DNA from: Myxococcales bacterium
GTDB lineage: Bacteria > Myxococcota_A > Bradymonadia > UBA7976 > UBA1532
Assembly: GCA_020633435.1 (NCBI GenBank)
Contig: JACKDP010000001.1
Location: forward strand, 620,001-684,000
Length of the DNA stretch: 64,000 bases
Direction: 5' to 3'
Numbering within the stretch: the stretch's first letter is position 1; each line of letters begins with the position of its first letter. The notes beneath the pieces were generated by a model, which was not told the DNA's origin, searched no databases, and worked only from the letters and a program-made list of their open reading frames with translations. Shown piece by piece: positions 18,057 to 25,097 of the stretch. The position numbers and the translations under genes were made by a program.

Positions 18057-19152
18057 GGAGCAGCAGGAGCAGCAGCCCCACCGGCGTGGCCGGCCCCGGG
18101 CTGCCCTGGCACCCGCTCGCCGCGGCGGGCTCCGGAGAGGCGCCCGCGTCGCCCCCGGCGTCCGCGCCCAGGCCGCGCACCAGCCCCGCCTCCCCGCCGA
18201 AGTGCAGCCACTGGCCCTCGCAGAGGGGCTGGTCGGGGCAGTCCACCCCCACCAGGTCCTCCAGCCGGAAGACCTCGGCCAGCTCGCCCCCCGCCCAGGT
18301 GTACAGGCGCCGGTCCGCGCACACATAGGTGGCGTCGCCCCGCCGCTCCAGGCACGTCCAGCGCGTCTCTTCGCCGGCCTCGAAGGCCTCGGCCCCGGCG
18401 GGCCGCCGCTGCACCACGCTGTCGGCGAGGGCCAGCCAGCCGTCGCCGTCGGGCACCGGGCCGCGCAGGCTGGTGAAGGCGCGCAGCACCTCCACCTCCC
18501 CGGTGGGCGTCCGCTCGAAGAGGCGGGGGCCGTCGGGCAGCGTCGCGTGCAGGAACCGGCCCCCCGCCCGCAGGCCCAGGTAGGACGCGGGGCCCACCGC
18601 GACGGGCGTCGAGGCGGGCCCATCGGGCCCCAGGCGCACCACGGCCGGGGCCGGCCGGGCCACCGCCGCCAGCAGCCCGTCGGCCACCGCCAGATCCGTC
18701 ACCTCGGCCCCCGGCAGGACGAAGGCCCGGGCCGGCGCGCCCGCCGCGGGGATGCGCCAGATGGAGGTGTCCTCCCCCTCGCGTGTGGCCGCCCAGGCCA
18801 CATCGACGTCGGCCACCAGGGCCGCCACGGTGCCCGCCCCCGGCAAGGGCGTCGCCTCGAAGCCGCAGCCATCGGGCGGGCTGCGGTGCGCCGCGCCCCC
18901 CGCCACGACCACCAGCGTCCCGTCGGCCAGCGTCACGGCCGGCGCGACGCGCTCCTCCTCGCCCCAGGCGCCCGGGCAGAGGTACCCGAAGGCCCCCCCG
19001 GCGCGGCGGACGCCCAGGCCGATGTTGGTGCGGACGACGAGGGCCGGGTCGGCGTCGGGGCCCACCGCCCCCAGCGCCGCCGGGGCCGGGCCATGGGCCA
19101 GCCCCGCCGCCGGCAGGAGGGCGGCGATCGCGGCGATCAGCCGCCCGCGCAC
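18010..19152 (-). CDS. Secreted repeat protein with MYXO-CTERM-like tail
   Basis: 380 residues from GTG 19152 (overlapping the upstream monooxygenase gene by 16 nt). It has a signal peptide (LIAAIAALLPAAGLAHG), a body of short repeated strands resembling a beta-propeller, and a C-terminus with Cys (ASGCQGS), a leucine stretch (PVGLLLLLLLR) and an Arg cluster at the very end. Cys + hydrophobic helix + Arg cluster is the layout of MYXO-CTERM sorting tags, which anchor exported proteins at the myxobacterial surface. No active site is visible. Coupling to the monooxygenase gene suggests a shared process. The last 47 nt are antisense to the SNF2 gene. Confidence 0.72.
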   Translation of the reverse strand: MRGRLIAAIAALLPAAGLAHGPAPAALGAVGPDADPALVVRTNIGLGVRRAGGAFGYLCPGAWGEEERVAPAVTLADGTLVVVAGGAAHRSPPDGCGFEATPLPGAGTVAALVADVDVAWAATREGEDTSIWRIPAAGAPARAFVLPGAEVTDLAVADGLLAAVARPAPAVVRLGPDGPASTPVAVGPASYLGLRAGGRFLHATLPDGPRLFERTPTGEVEVLRAFTSLRGPVPDGDGWLALADSVVQRRPAGAEAFEAGEETRWTCLERRGDATYVCADRRLYTWAGGELAEVFRLEDLVGVDCPDQPLCEGQWLHFGGEAGLVRGLGADAGGDAGASPEPAAASGCQGSPGPATPVGLLLLLLLRVGGSAGRGSARRR

Positions 19153-20765
19153 GCGGTGAGGGGGGCGTCGCACGCGCCGTCCGCCATCTCGGCGTCCATG
19201 CAGTCGGCCAGGGGCTGGTAGGTGGTCGGGCAGACGTCCAGCATGCAGGCCGCGATGCCGCCCGCGGCGCCCAGGCTCTCCGTCAGGCAGCCGATGAGGC
19301 ACTCCCGCGAGGCGATGGCCTGGGGCACGCAGGCGTTGGCGCAGCCCTGGGCCCCGAAGAGCGCGGGGATGACGCACTCGCCGATGTCCGGGCTCACGCC
19401 CAGGCAGTCGGCCACGCAGCCGAAGGTGCTGTCCCCGGTGCAGCTCGCGCGGCACGCCGAGAAGGCGTTGCCCTCGCGCACCTCGAACGGCTTGATGATC
19501 GTGATGAAGTTCAAGCACATCTCGTCGAGGGTGCCCTCGCCCCAGCTCACGTCCCGCGGCTCGAGCTGCTCGCCGTTCACGACCGGCTGGTTCGCCGCCG
19601 AGTTGTCATAGGTGCACGTCAGGCGGAAGCGATCGCCGGGGCGGATCTCGATGCGCTCGGGATCCTGGAACTCGTAGCTCTGCTGCCAGTTGAAGTCCCA
19701 GCCGGGGATGTCGATGAGGCACTCCTCGTCCCCCTCGGCGCGCAGCAGGTCGACCCGGATGCGCTGCCCGAGCACGTGCATATGCGGCGCGACCCCAGCG
19801 ATCTCGAAGGGTTCCGTGCCGCGGTGGGTGAACTCCCGCACCTGCTCCGACTTCTCCTCGCCGGCCGGGATCTGGATGGCCAGGTGGGCCTGCGGCCGGG
19901 TGTCGATGACGTAGGGCTGGGGGGCGTCGTAGACCTTGAACTGCACCGTCGTCAGGTCCGGCGCCGGCGTGGCGGCCAGGGTGTTGTAGTGCACCTGCAT
20001 GACCATCCGGCTGCCGGCCGGGACGAAGCGGGCCACCCCCTCCTCGTAGTAGTTGGGCTGCATGCCCGGCACCCAGCCCACCACGGGGCCGGTGTTGCCG
20101 AGGCCGGTGCCGCCGTAGCAGGTGTAGCCCGGGCCGTCCTCGTCGGCGTCCATGGCCTCCATCGCGGCGACCTTCTCCGGCGGCACGATGTAGACGAGGA
20201 CGTGGTGCACCACCGCGCGGTCGCCGGGCACGACCTGGGCGCCGGCCAGGAAGGTGTCGGCGTCGAACGTCGCGTCGAGGGCGAAGCAGCGGTAGTCGTC
20301 GGGGCGCTCGGTGCTGGCGACGTACGGCTCCAGGGGCGCGGTGGCGATGTCCGCCGGGAAGTCGGCCACCTGGGCCTGCTCGATGGGGGCGTCGGCCGGG
20401 TCGCCGGCGGGGGCGCCCGCCTCGACCCACGCCTTGAAGAGGGCCTTCTGATCCGCGGTGAGCAGGCGCTCCCGCTTGAAGCGGCGGCAGTCGGGATCGG
20501 GCTGCCAGGGCGGCATGCGGCCCGCCTCGATGGAGGCCAGCGCCGCGGGGGCCATGGCCGCCACCTGCTCGGGGGTCTCCAGCGCGAACGGCGCCGCGCC
20601 CCCTGCCTGATGGCAGGACACGCACTGGGCCTGGATGAGCGGCTGGATGTCCGCGTGGAAGGTGGGCCCCTGCTCGACCGGCGGCGCCGCCGATCCGGAG
20701 TCCTCGTCGTCACACCCCAGCATCACCGTCGTCGCCGCCAGCGCCAGCATCCAAGCGCGCATCAT
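19137..20765 (-). CDS. Copper type II ascorbate-dependent monooxygenase-like lipoprotein with cytochrome c-like domain
   Basis: 542 residues (541 from the second of two adjacent ATGs, which has the better spacing to GGGAGG). The lipoprotein signal ends ATTVMLGC. A c-type heme motif CVSCH follows (near residue 43), with a later PPW typical of small cytochrome domains. The body carries the copper ligands of peptidylglycine/dopamine-hydroxylase-type enzymes in order: HHVLVYI, VMQVHYN and GVAPHMHVLG. The C-terminal ~120 residues are a separate cysteine-rich module. The family hydroxylates substrates using copper, O2 and an electron donor; a fused heme domain would suit electron delivery. Cell-surface location is inferred from the lipobox; the substrate is unknown. 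Confidence 0.85.
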   Translation of the reverse strand: MMRAWMLALAATTVMLGCDDEDSGSAAPPVEQGPTFHADIQPLIQAQCVSCHQAGGAAPFALETPEQVAAMAPAALASIEAGRMPPWQPDPDCRRFKRERLLTADQKALFKAWVEAGAPAGDPADAPIEQAQVADFPADIATAPLEPYVASTERPDDYRCFALDATFDADTFLAGAQVVPGDRAVVHHVLVYIVPPEKVAAMEAMDADEDGPGYTCYGGTGLGNTGPVVGWVPGMQPNYYEEGVARFVPAGSRMVMQVHYNTLAATPAPDLTTVQFKVYDAPQPYVIDTRPQAHLAIQIPAGEEKSEQVREFTHRGTEPFEIAGVAPHMHVLGQRIRVDLLRAEGDEECLIDIPGWDFNWQQSYEFQDPERIEIRPGDRFRLTCTYDNSAANQPVVNGEQLEPRDVSWGEGTLDEMCLNFITIIKPFEVREGNAFSACRASCTGDSTFGCVADCLGVSPDIGECVIPALFGAQGCANACVPQAIASRECLIGCLTESLGAAGGIAACMLDVCPTTYQPLADCMDAEMADGACDAPLTACAGG

Positions 20766-20820
20766 CGTCCTCCCTCGTCGTCGTCGTTCCCGGTCTGCTG
20801 CAACCACCGGCCGAGGGAAA

Positions 20821-20856
20821 GGTTGCGGCAACCGCGCCTCGGGATCGAGGCCCGAG
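20821..20856. other. Hairpins in the leader of the monooxygenase gene
   Basis: GGTTG-CGG-CAACC (20821-20833) and GCCTCG-GGAT-CGAGGC (20836-20851), with an alternative CTCGGG/CCCGAG pairing (20838-20843 with 20851-20856), lie in the first 95 nt upstream of the minus-strand gene. No T-run follows on either strand, so they are not clear terminators. Confidence 0.4.
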
Positions 20857-20882
20857 AAAAAAATCGGGTCGGGTGGCAGGGC

Positions 20883-20912
20883 TTGGAATGCCCGCATCGC
20901 GTCCGCTATTGT
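20883..20912 (+). promoter_or_regulatory. Candidate sigma70-type promoter of the putative ncRNA
   Basis: TTGGAA (20883-20888), an 18-nt spacer and TATTGT (20907-20912), each 4 of 6 to consensus. A start about 7 nt after the -10 falls at the base of the first hairpin of the proposed RNA. Confidence 0.5.
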
Positions 20913-20918
20913 TTCCCA

Positions 20919-21286
20919 GCGGCACGGAGGACCGGTCCAGTTGCCGCAGCGTCGAGCGGGCTGTCAGCCCCGGAATGGTCCGAGTCTCGATGCGTGAGCC
21001 GGATGCCCCACAGGGGCTCCATCCTGGTTGAACACCTCGCGCGCGGTCGACCCTGTCGCGACCAGGGTCTTTCACCCCGAGGTGCCGGCGGTTGCCGGAG
21101 GAGGGCAGTGCGTATGAGCGAAGCGTGTCACCTCGGAGGGGGTCGGCGCTGACGCAACGTGACGACCACCCACGCACCGCGTAGGTGGCCACCGTCGCAC
21201 CGACCCTCCACGAGGGTCGACCTTCTGGAGCGAAAGCCAAGAAACAGCAACCCAGGGGCGACAGGCGACTGTCGCCCCTTTTTTTT
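20919..21286 (+). ncRNA. Putative structured non-coding RNA, about 368 nt
   Basis: This gap of nearly 600 bp has no convincing coding frame but dense perfect complementarity. Stems in order: GCGGCA 20919-20924 with TGCCGC 20942-20947; TCGAG 20952-20956 with CTCGA 20986-20990, enclosing GGGCT/AGCCC; GGAT-GCCCC 21001-21009 with GGGGC 21013-21017 and ATCC 21021-21024; GACCCTG 21049-21055 with CAGGGTC 21063-21069; CCGAGGTG 21077-21084 with CACCTCGG 21129-21136, enclosing CCGGC-GGTT-GCCGG; CCACC 21166-21170 with GGTGG 21184-21188, enclosing ACGC/GCGT; CGACCCTC 21201-21208 with GAGGGTCG 21212-21219. A promoter-like element precedes it and an intrinsic terminator ends it. Core motifs of RNase P RNA, tmRNA and SRP RNA were looked for and not found. 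It could be a free-standing RNA or a long attenuated leader of the lipoprotein gene at 21354. Confidence 0.55.
21255..21286 (+). terminator. Strong intrinsic terminator
   Basis: GGGGCGACAG (21255-21264), loop GCGA, CTGTCGCCCC (21269-21278): a perfect 10-bp GC-rich stem followed at once by eight T. It is one of the clearest terminators in the window, although no protein-coding gene ends upstream on this strand. Confidence 0.92.
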
Positions 21287-21353
21287 GTGCCGCTGGCGCC
21301 CCGGCCGCCTCTCCCGCGAGAATGACCGGCGAGCGGGTCGACGAGGAGGCGGG

Positions 21354-22691
21354 ATGAGGCGCACCGGCTGGCTGCTGGCCCTGGCCGTGGGCTGCGAGGG
21401 GGGCACGACCGAGGAGGTGGCCCCCGACGCCGCCCCGCCGCCGCGCCCGCCCGCCACCTCCCCCTGGCGCACCGAGGTCGTCGCCCCGGGCGGCGTGGGG
21501 CTGCAGCCCGCCCTGGCCCGCTCGCCCGAGGGGGCGCTCGCCCTCGCCTTCTACGCCGCCCGCGGCGTGCCCGACGGCCCCTGCGTCGGCCTCGACGCCG
21601 GCGAGCAGATCCGCTGGCCGATCCTCGTCGCCCGCCGCGCCGACGCGGGCTGGACCGTGGAGCCGGTCGCCGCGCCCATCGCCCTCGGCGATCCCACCGG
21701 TCTCGCCCTCGCCTTCGACCCCGACGGCGATCTGGTGCTCGCCCTGCCGACCGGCGAGCCCGCCGTCATGGCCCGGTACTGCGGGGCCCACGACCTGGCC
21801 GTGGCCCGCGCCTCCACCGGCTTCACGCCCGAGGTGGTCGTGCGCGAGAGCGCCGACGCCGCCACCGGGGACGCGGCCTCCGACTTCGGGACGGTCGTGG
21901 GCTACTGGCCCGCCCTCGCCTTCGCCCCCGATGGCGCGGCCGCCCTGGCCTGGAAGGACGTCCACGCTGGCTCCATCCAGCGCGACGACCGCGCCCGCGC
22001 CGACCTGGAGGTGGCCCGCAGCGACGGGGCGGGCTGGCGGCTGGCCCCCGTCGACGCGGGCCGCGGCGCCGGCGATCACACCGCCGCCGCCTTCGATCCG
22101 GCGGGCCGCCTGGTGCTGGCGGACGAGATCCCGGTCGACGAGGCGGACGACCGCCTGGGCCTCTGGGTGCGGCGCGCCCTGGACGACGGCTTCGAGGCCG
22201 TGCGGCTCTGGCCCCTGCCCACCGGCGGCCGCCCAGGCCTGGCGTTCGACGCCGAGGGCGCGCTGCTGGTGGCCTTCCACGACGCCGAGGCCGGCCGGCC
22301 GATGCTGGCCCGACTGGCCGACGGGGCGGCGCTCACCGACCCCGCCGCCTGGCAGCTCGAGGCGGTGGGCGACCCCCGCTACCGCGAGGGCGAAGGAGCA
22401 CAAGTGGCCGTATCTCCTCAGGGTTTCGTGACGATGGCGTGGCGACGCTGCGGCCGCGTCGGCGACGCCGCGTGCAGCAGCCAGCACGACGCCACCATCT
22501 TCGCGTGGCAGGCGGACGGGGCCTGGACGCGGGAGGTGGTCGAGGCGGGCGGGGACGGCCCCTGCGGCTTCGACCCCCAGCTCGGCTTCGACGCCGGCGG
22601 GCAGGCCGTGGTGGCCTGGCGGTGCAGCCGACCCGCTGGGGACGCCTTCGACTTCGTGGTCGAGGCCGGCGTGCGGGCGGTGCTGCGGTGA
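21354..22691 (+). CDS. Lipoprotein, probable beta-propeller/sialidase-like fold
   Basis: 445 residues; ATG 21354 is preceded by GAGGAGG. The lipobox is short (WLLALAVGC), followed by a Pro/Ala linker. The body has recurring blocks of the type LAFDPDGDLVLAL, LAFAPDGAAALAW, AAFDPAGRLVLAD, LAFDAEGALLVAF and QVAVSPQGFVTMAW. These are regularly spaced strands as in beta-propellers or BNR-repeat proteins. No catalytic residues can be assigned. The gene starts 68 nt after the terminator at 21286, so read-through from the structured leader could govern it. It overlaps the next gene by GTGA. Confidence 0.75.
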   Translation: MRRTGWLLALAVGCEGGTTEEVAPDAAPPPRPPATSPWRTEVVAPGGVGLQPALARSPEGALALAFYAARGVPDGPCVGLDAGEQIRWPILVARRADAGWTVEPVAAPIALGDPTGLALAFDPDGDLVLALPTGEPAVMARYCGAHDLAVARASTGFTPEVVVRESADAATGDAASDFGTVVGYWPALAFAPDGAAALAWKDVHAGSIQRDDRARADLEVARSDGAGWRLAPVDAGRGAGDHTAAAFDPAGRLVLADEIPVDEADDRLGLWVRRALDDGFEAVRLWPLPTGGRPGLAFDAEGALLVAFHDAEAGRPMLARLADGAALTDPAAWQLEAVGDPRYREGEGAQVAVSPQGFVTMAWRRCGRVGDAACSSQHDATIFAWQADGAWTREVVEAGGDGPCGFDPQLGFDAGGQAVVAWRCSRPAGDAFDFVVEAGVRAVLR

Positions 22692-23110
22692 GGGCCCTCT
22701 TCGCCGCCGCGCTCGTGCTGCTGGGGTGTGGCGAGGTCGCCCCCGAGCCCGCCCTGCGCGGCAGCGCCGGCCAGGTCTACGCCCTCGACTTCGCCGCCGT
22801 GCGGTGCCGCCGGGGGACGGCCGAGCTCGCCGTGCAGTACGTGGCCCGGGACGGCCAGGTGCCCGTGCAGCTCGTCCTCTACGACGCCGACTTCCTCGCG
22901 GACGGGACCTGGACGCTGCCGCTCGTGGGCACGGTCGTCGGCAGCCGCGACGGCGTGGATCTCCCGGCGCTGCTGGAGGGCGAGGTGCTGCTGGAGGACT
23001 ACGACCCGTCCCCCGGGGGGGCGGTCGTGGGCCGCTTCCGGGCCACCCTCGCGGGCGGCTACTCGCTGATCGGCGAGTTCGCGGCGGCCGTGGAGCTGGC
23101 CGGCCCCTGA
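22688..23110 (+). CDS. Small hypothetical lipoprotein
   Basis: 140 residues from GTG 22688, whose GTGA overlaps the upstream stop (translational coupling). The lipobox is LFAAALVLLGC. The mature part is mainly beta with a conserved-looking centre (VQLVLYDADFL, TWTLPLVGTVVGSRDG). No family recognised. Its last 52 nt are antisense to the convergent gene. Confidence 0.68.
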   Translation: MRALFAAALVLLGCGEVAPEPALRGSAGQVYALDFAAVRCRRGTAELAVQYVARDGQVPVQLVLYDADFLADGTWTLPLVGTVVGSRDGVDLPALLEGEVLLEDYDPSPGGAVVGRFRATLAGGYSLIGEFAAAVELAGP

Positions 23111-23706
23111 GGCGGCGCCCCCGGCGGCCGACAGCCCGGCATCAGGTCGCAGGACGCGGCCTCCAGTCGCTCCCGGGCCGCCCCCGTCGCCAGCAGCGCG
23201 CCCCGCAGGCAGCCGCGCCGGTCGCCGGCCTGGCAGATCGCCTCGAACTGCGCCCGGCGCACGCGGCGGTCCGGCTCGATGCCGGCCCGGAGCAGGCAGC
23301 CCAGGGTGTGCCCCTCCCGGCACGCGGCCTCCGCGATGCGGACGGTCTCCTCGGGGCTGGCGAAGCCGAGGGCGGCGGCGACGACACAGGCCAGCCCGCC
23401 CCCCACCTCGCAGGCGACGCGCTGGCGGCTGCGCGCGATGGCCACCGGCAACAGGCGCGACCGCCAGGCCATGACGGCGCAGGCGTCGACGTCGCCCGCC
23501 AGGCACCAGCCCTCGAAGGCCGGATCGTCCAGCGGGGCGGCGATCAGCAGGCACGCGATGGGCTCCTCGGCGGCGCAGAGCCGGTGCAGCTCGGCGCGGA
23601 GCGTCGGCGGCTCGAGGCCGCCGTAGGGGTCGAAGAGGCCGCGGTCGAGGACCTCGGCCAGGGTGAGGGGGGCGAGCAGGGCGGGGAGCAGGAGCAGGGT
23701 CGGCAT
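23059..23706 (-). CDS. Secreted Sel1-like cysteine-containing helical protein
   Basis: 215 residues with a signal peptide (LLLLPALLAPLTLA). The mature protein has about a dozen cysteines in helical pairs of the type AxxCxxGxxxxC (AGDVDACAVMAW, CREGHTLGCLLRAG, CQAGDRRGCLRGA). This resembles Sel1/TPR-like cysteine-rich repeats that stack helices held by disulphides. The C-terminal ~25 residues are low-complexity and lie in the antisense overlap. Probably a periplasmic protein-binding scaffold; no catalytic motif. Confidence 0.68.
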   Translation of the reverse strand: MPTLLLLPALLAPLTLAEVLDRGLFDPYGGLEPPTLRAELHRLCAAEEPIACLLIAAPLDDPAFEGWCLAGDVDACAVMAWRSRLLPVAIARSRQRVACEVGGGLACVVAAALGFASPEETVRIAEAACREGHTLGCLLRAGIEPDRRVRRAQFEAICQAGDRRGCLRGALLATGAARERLEAASCDLMPGCRPPGAPPQGPASSTAAANSPISE

Positions 23707-23764
23707 GGCCGTGACCTCCGGGTGGTTGCCTCCTCCTCATCGGTCAGTCGCGGCGCGTGTCGCG

Positions 23765-23783
23765 CACTTTCTGAAAAAAAGTG
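23765..23783. promoter_or_regulatory. AT-rich palindrome upstream of the Spy-like gene
   Basis: CACTTT (23765-23770), a 7-nt centre CTGAAAA, and AAAGTG (23778-23783). It is the most AT-rich spot in a 206-nt divergent intergenic region and may be an operator or part of a promoter. No -35/-10 pair is convincing. Confidence 0.35.
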
Positions 23784-23912
23784 TCGGGCGGCCCGCTTCA
23801 TGTTCCTTCACGGAGGCGAAAAGCCGGCTCAAGACCCGGGGCGCAAGGTCATGCTCACCCCAGGCGGCCACGGCCGCCGCGACCGGGCGGCGCGGCCGCC
23901 CAGGAGAGCCCC

Positions 23913-24365
23913 ATGAAGCTCAAGCGCACCGTCATCGCCCTCTTCGCTGGCATCGGCCTGCTCGCCTCGGCGGGGGGCGCCTACGCCTTCTGGCACCGCG
24001 GCGGCCACGGCCCGCGGCTGGAGAAGATGAAGAAGTACCTGGACTTCCACCTCAACGACGTCCTCGACGACCTGGAGGCCGACCAGGGCCAGCGCGACCG
24101 CGTCTTCGCCGTGAAGGACCAGCTGGTGAAGTCGGCCGAGCAGGTCTTCGAGAGCCGCGGCGAGCTGCGCACCGCCCTGCTCGGGCAGTGGAACGCCGAG
24201 AAGCCCGACGCCGCCGCCGTGCACCGGCTCATCGACGATCGCATCGACGAGCTGCGCGCCCTGGCCCACCAGGCCGCCGACGCGGGCCTCGAGCTGCACG
24301 GCGTCCTGACCCCGAAGCAGCGCGCCGCGGTGAGCGAGAAGATCTCGGACCGCTTCCAGCGGTGA
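23913..24365 (+). CDS. Spy/CpxP-like periplasmic protein
   Basis: 150 residues; ATG 23913 is preceded by AGGAGAG. A signal peptide or N-terminal anchor (TVIALFAGIGLLASAGGAYA) is followed by an all-helical basic/acidic domain with His-rich start (FWHRGGHGPR) and a heavy-metal-resistance/Spy-like closing element (LTPKQRAAVSEKI, matching the family LTxxQ pattern). Spy/CpxP proteins are periplasmic chaperone or sensor-adaptor proteins for envelope or metal stress. The two genes immediately downstream encode an OmpR-type regulator and a histidine kinase, which matches the cpxP-cpxRA type of arrangement and supports this role. Confidence 0.8.
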   Translation: MKLKRTVIALFAGIGLLASAGGAYAFWHRGGHGPRLEKMKKYLDFHLNDVLDDLEADQGQRDRVFAVKDQLVKSAEQVFESRGELRTALLGQWNAEKPDAAAVHRLIDDRIDELRALAHQAADAGLELHGVLTPKQRAAVSEKISDRFQR

Positions 24366-24398
24366 TAGGCTGAGCCCCCGCGCCGCCCGGAGACCGCC

Positions 24399-25097
24399 AT
24401 GTCCGAGCCCCTGCTGCAGTGCCTGCTCGTCGAGGACGACGGCCGCCTGGCCGATCTGACGGCCGCCTACCTCGAGCGCCACGGCCTCGCGGTGACGGTC
24501 GTGCGCGACGGCGACGCGGGGCTGGACGTGGCGCGGCGGCACCGGTTCGACGTCGTCCTGCTCGACGTCATGCTCCCCGGCCGCTCCGGCATCGAGATCT
24601 GCCAGGCCCTCCGGCGCGAAACGGACGTGCCGATCTTGATGCTGAGCGCCCGGGGCGAGGAGGCCGACCGCGTCATCGGGCTCGAGCTCGGCGCGGACGA
24701 CTACCTGCAGAAGCCCTTCTCCCCCCGGGAGCTGCTGGCCCGCATCCGGGCGACCGTCCGCCGCGCGCGTGGCCAGACGGGCCCCGCCGCGCGGCCGCTG
24801 GCCCTCGGCGACCTCAGCCTCGATCCGGGCGGCCGGGTGGCCCGCCTGTCGGGCACGCCCGTCGACCTCACGAGCTACGAGTTCGCCCTGCTCTACGCCC
24901 TCGCCGAGCGGGCCGGCCGCGTCCTGGAGCGCGAGCAGCTCATGGACCTCGCCGGCGGCAACGCCGAGGAGGCCTTCGACCGCTCCGTCGACGTCCACAT
25001 CTCCCGCCTGCGCGCCAAGCTCGGCGATGACTCGCGCCAGCCCCGCTTCATCCGCACCGTCCGCGGGGTGGGCTACCTGTTCATGACGCAGCCATGA
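24399..25097 (+). CDS. OmpR-family response regulator
   Basis: 232 residues. The receiver domain has the acidic pair (LVEDDG), the phospho-accepting Asp at residue 56 (VVLLDVMLPG), Ser/Thr in LMLSARG and Lys in LQKPFS. The C-terminal winged helix contains the typical VDVHISRLRAKLGDD and IRTVRGVGYLF. It should bind DNA once phosphorylated by the adjacent histidine kinase, whose ATG overlaps its stop (ATGA). Context suggests control of the envelope-stress gene upstream (CpxR-like), but DNA targets are not visible. Confidence 0.93.
   Translation: MSEPLLQCLLVEDDGRLADLTAAYLERHGLAVTVVRDGDAGLDVARRHRFDVVLLDVMLPGRSGIEICQALRRETDVPILMLSARGEEADRVIGLELGADDYLQKPFSPRELLARIRATVRRARGQTGPAARPLALGDLSLDPGGRVARLSGTPVDLTSYEFALLYALAERAGRVLEREQLMDLAGGNAEEAFDRSVDVHISRLRAKLGDDSRQPRFIRTVRGVGYLFMTQP

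Noticed and set aside
20966..20980. Short match to the SRP RNA apex (GTCAGnCCCGGAA)
   Set aside because: The closing pairs of the tetraloop and the AGCAGCC side are missing, so it is not a 4.5S RNA.
20710..21240. Possible 176-residue minus-strand protein over the putative ncRNA
   Set aside because: No ribosome-binding site or motif and an arginine/serine-rich random composition; it also overlaps the start of the monooxygenase gene on the same strand in another frame.
23825..23900. GC-rich leader of the Spy-like gene looked like a possible riboswitch
   Set aside because: It lacks the conserved cores of c-di-GMP, cobalamin or TPP riboswitches that I could check by eye; only generic hairpins remain.
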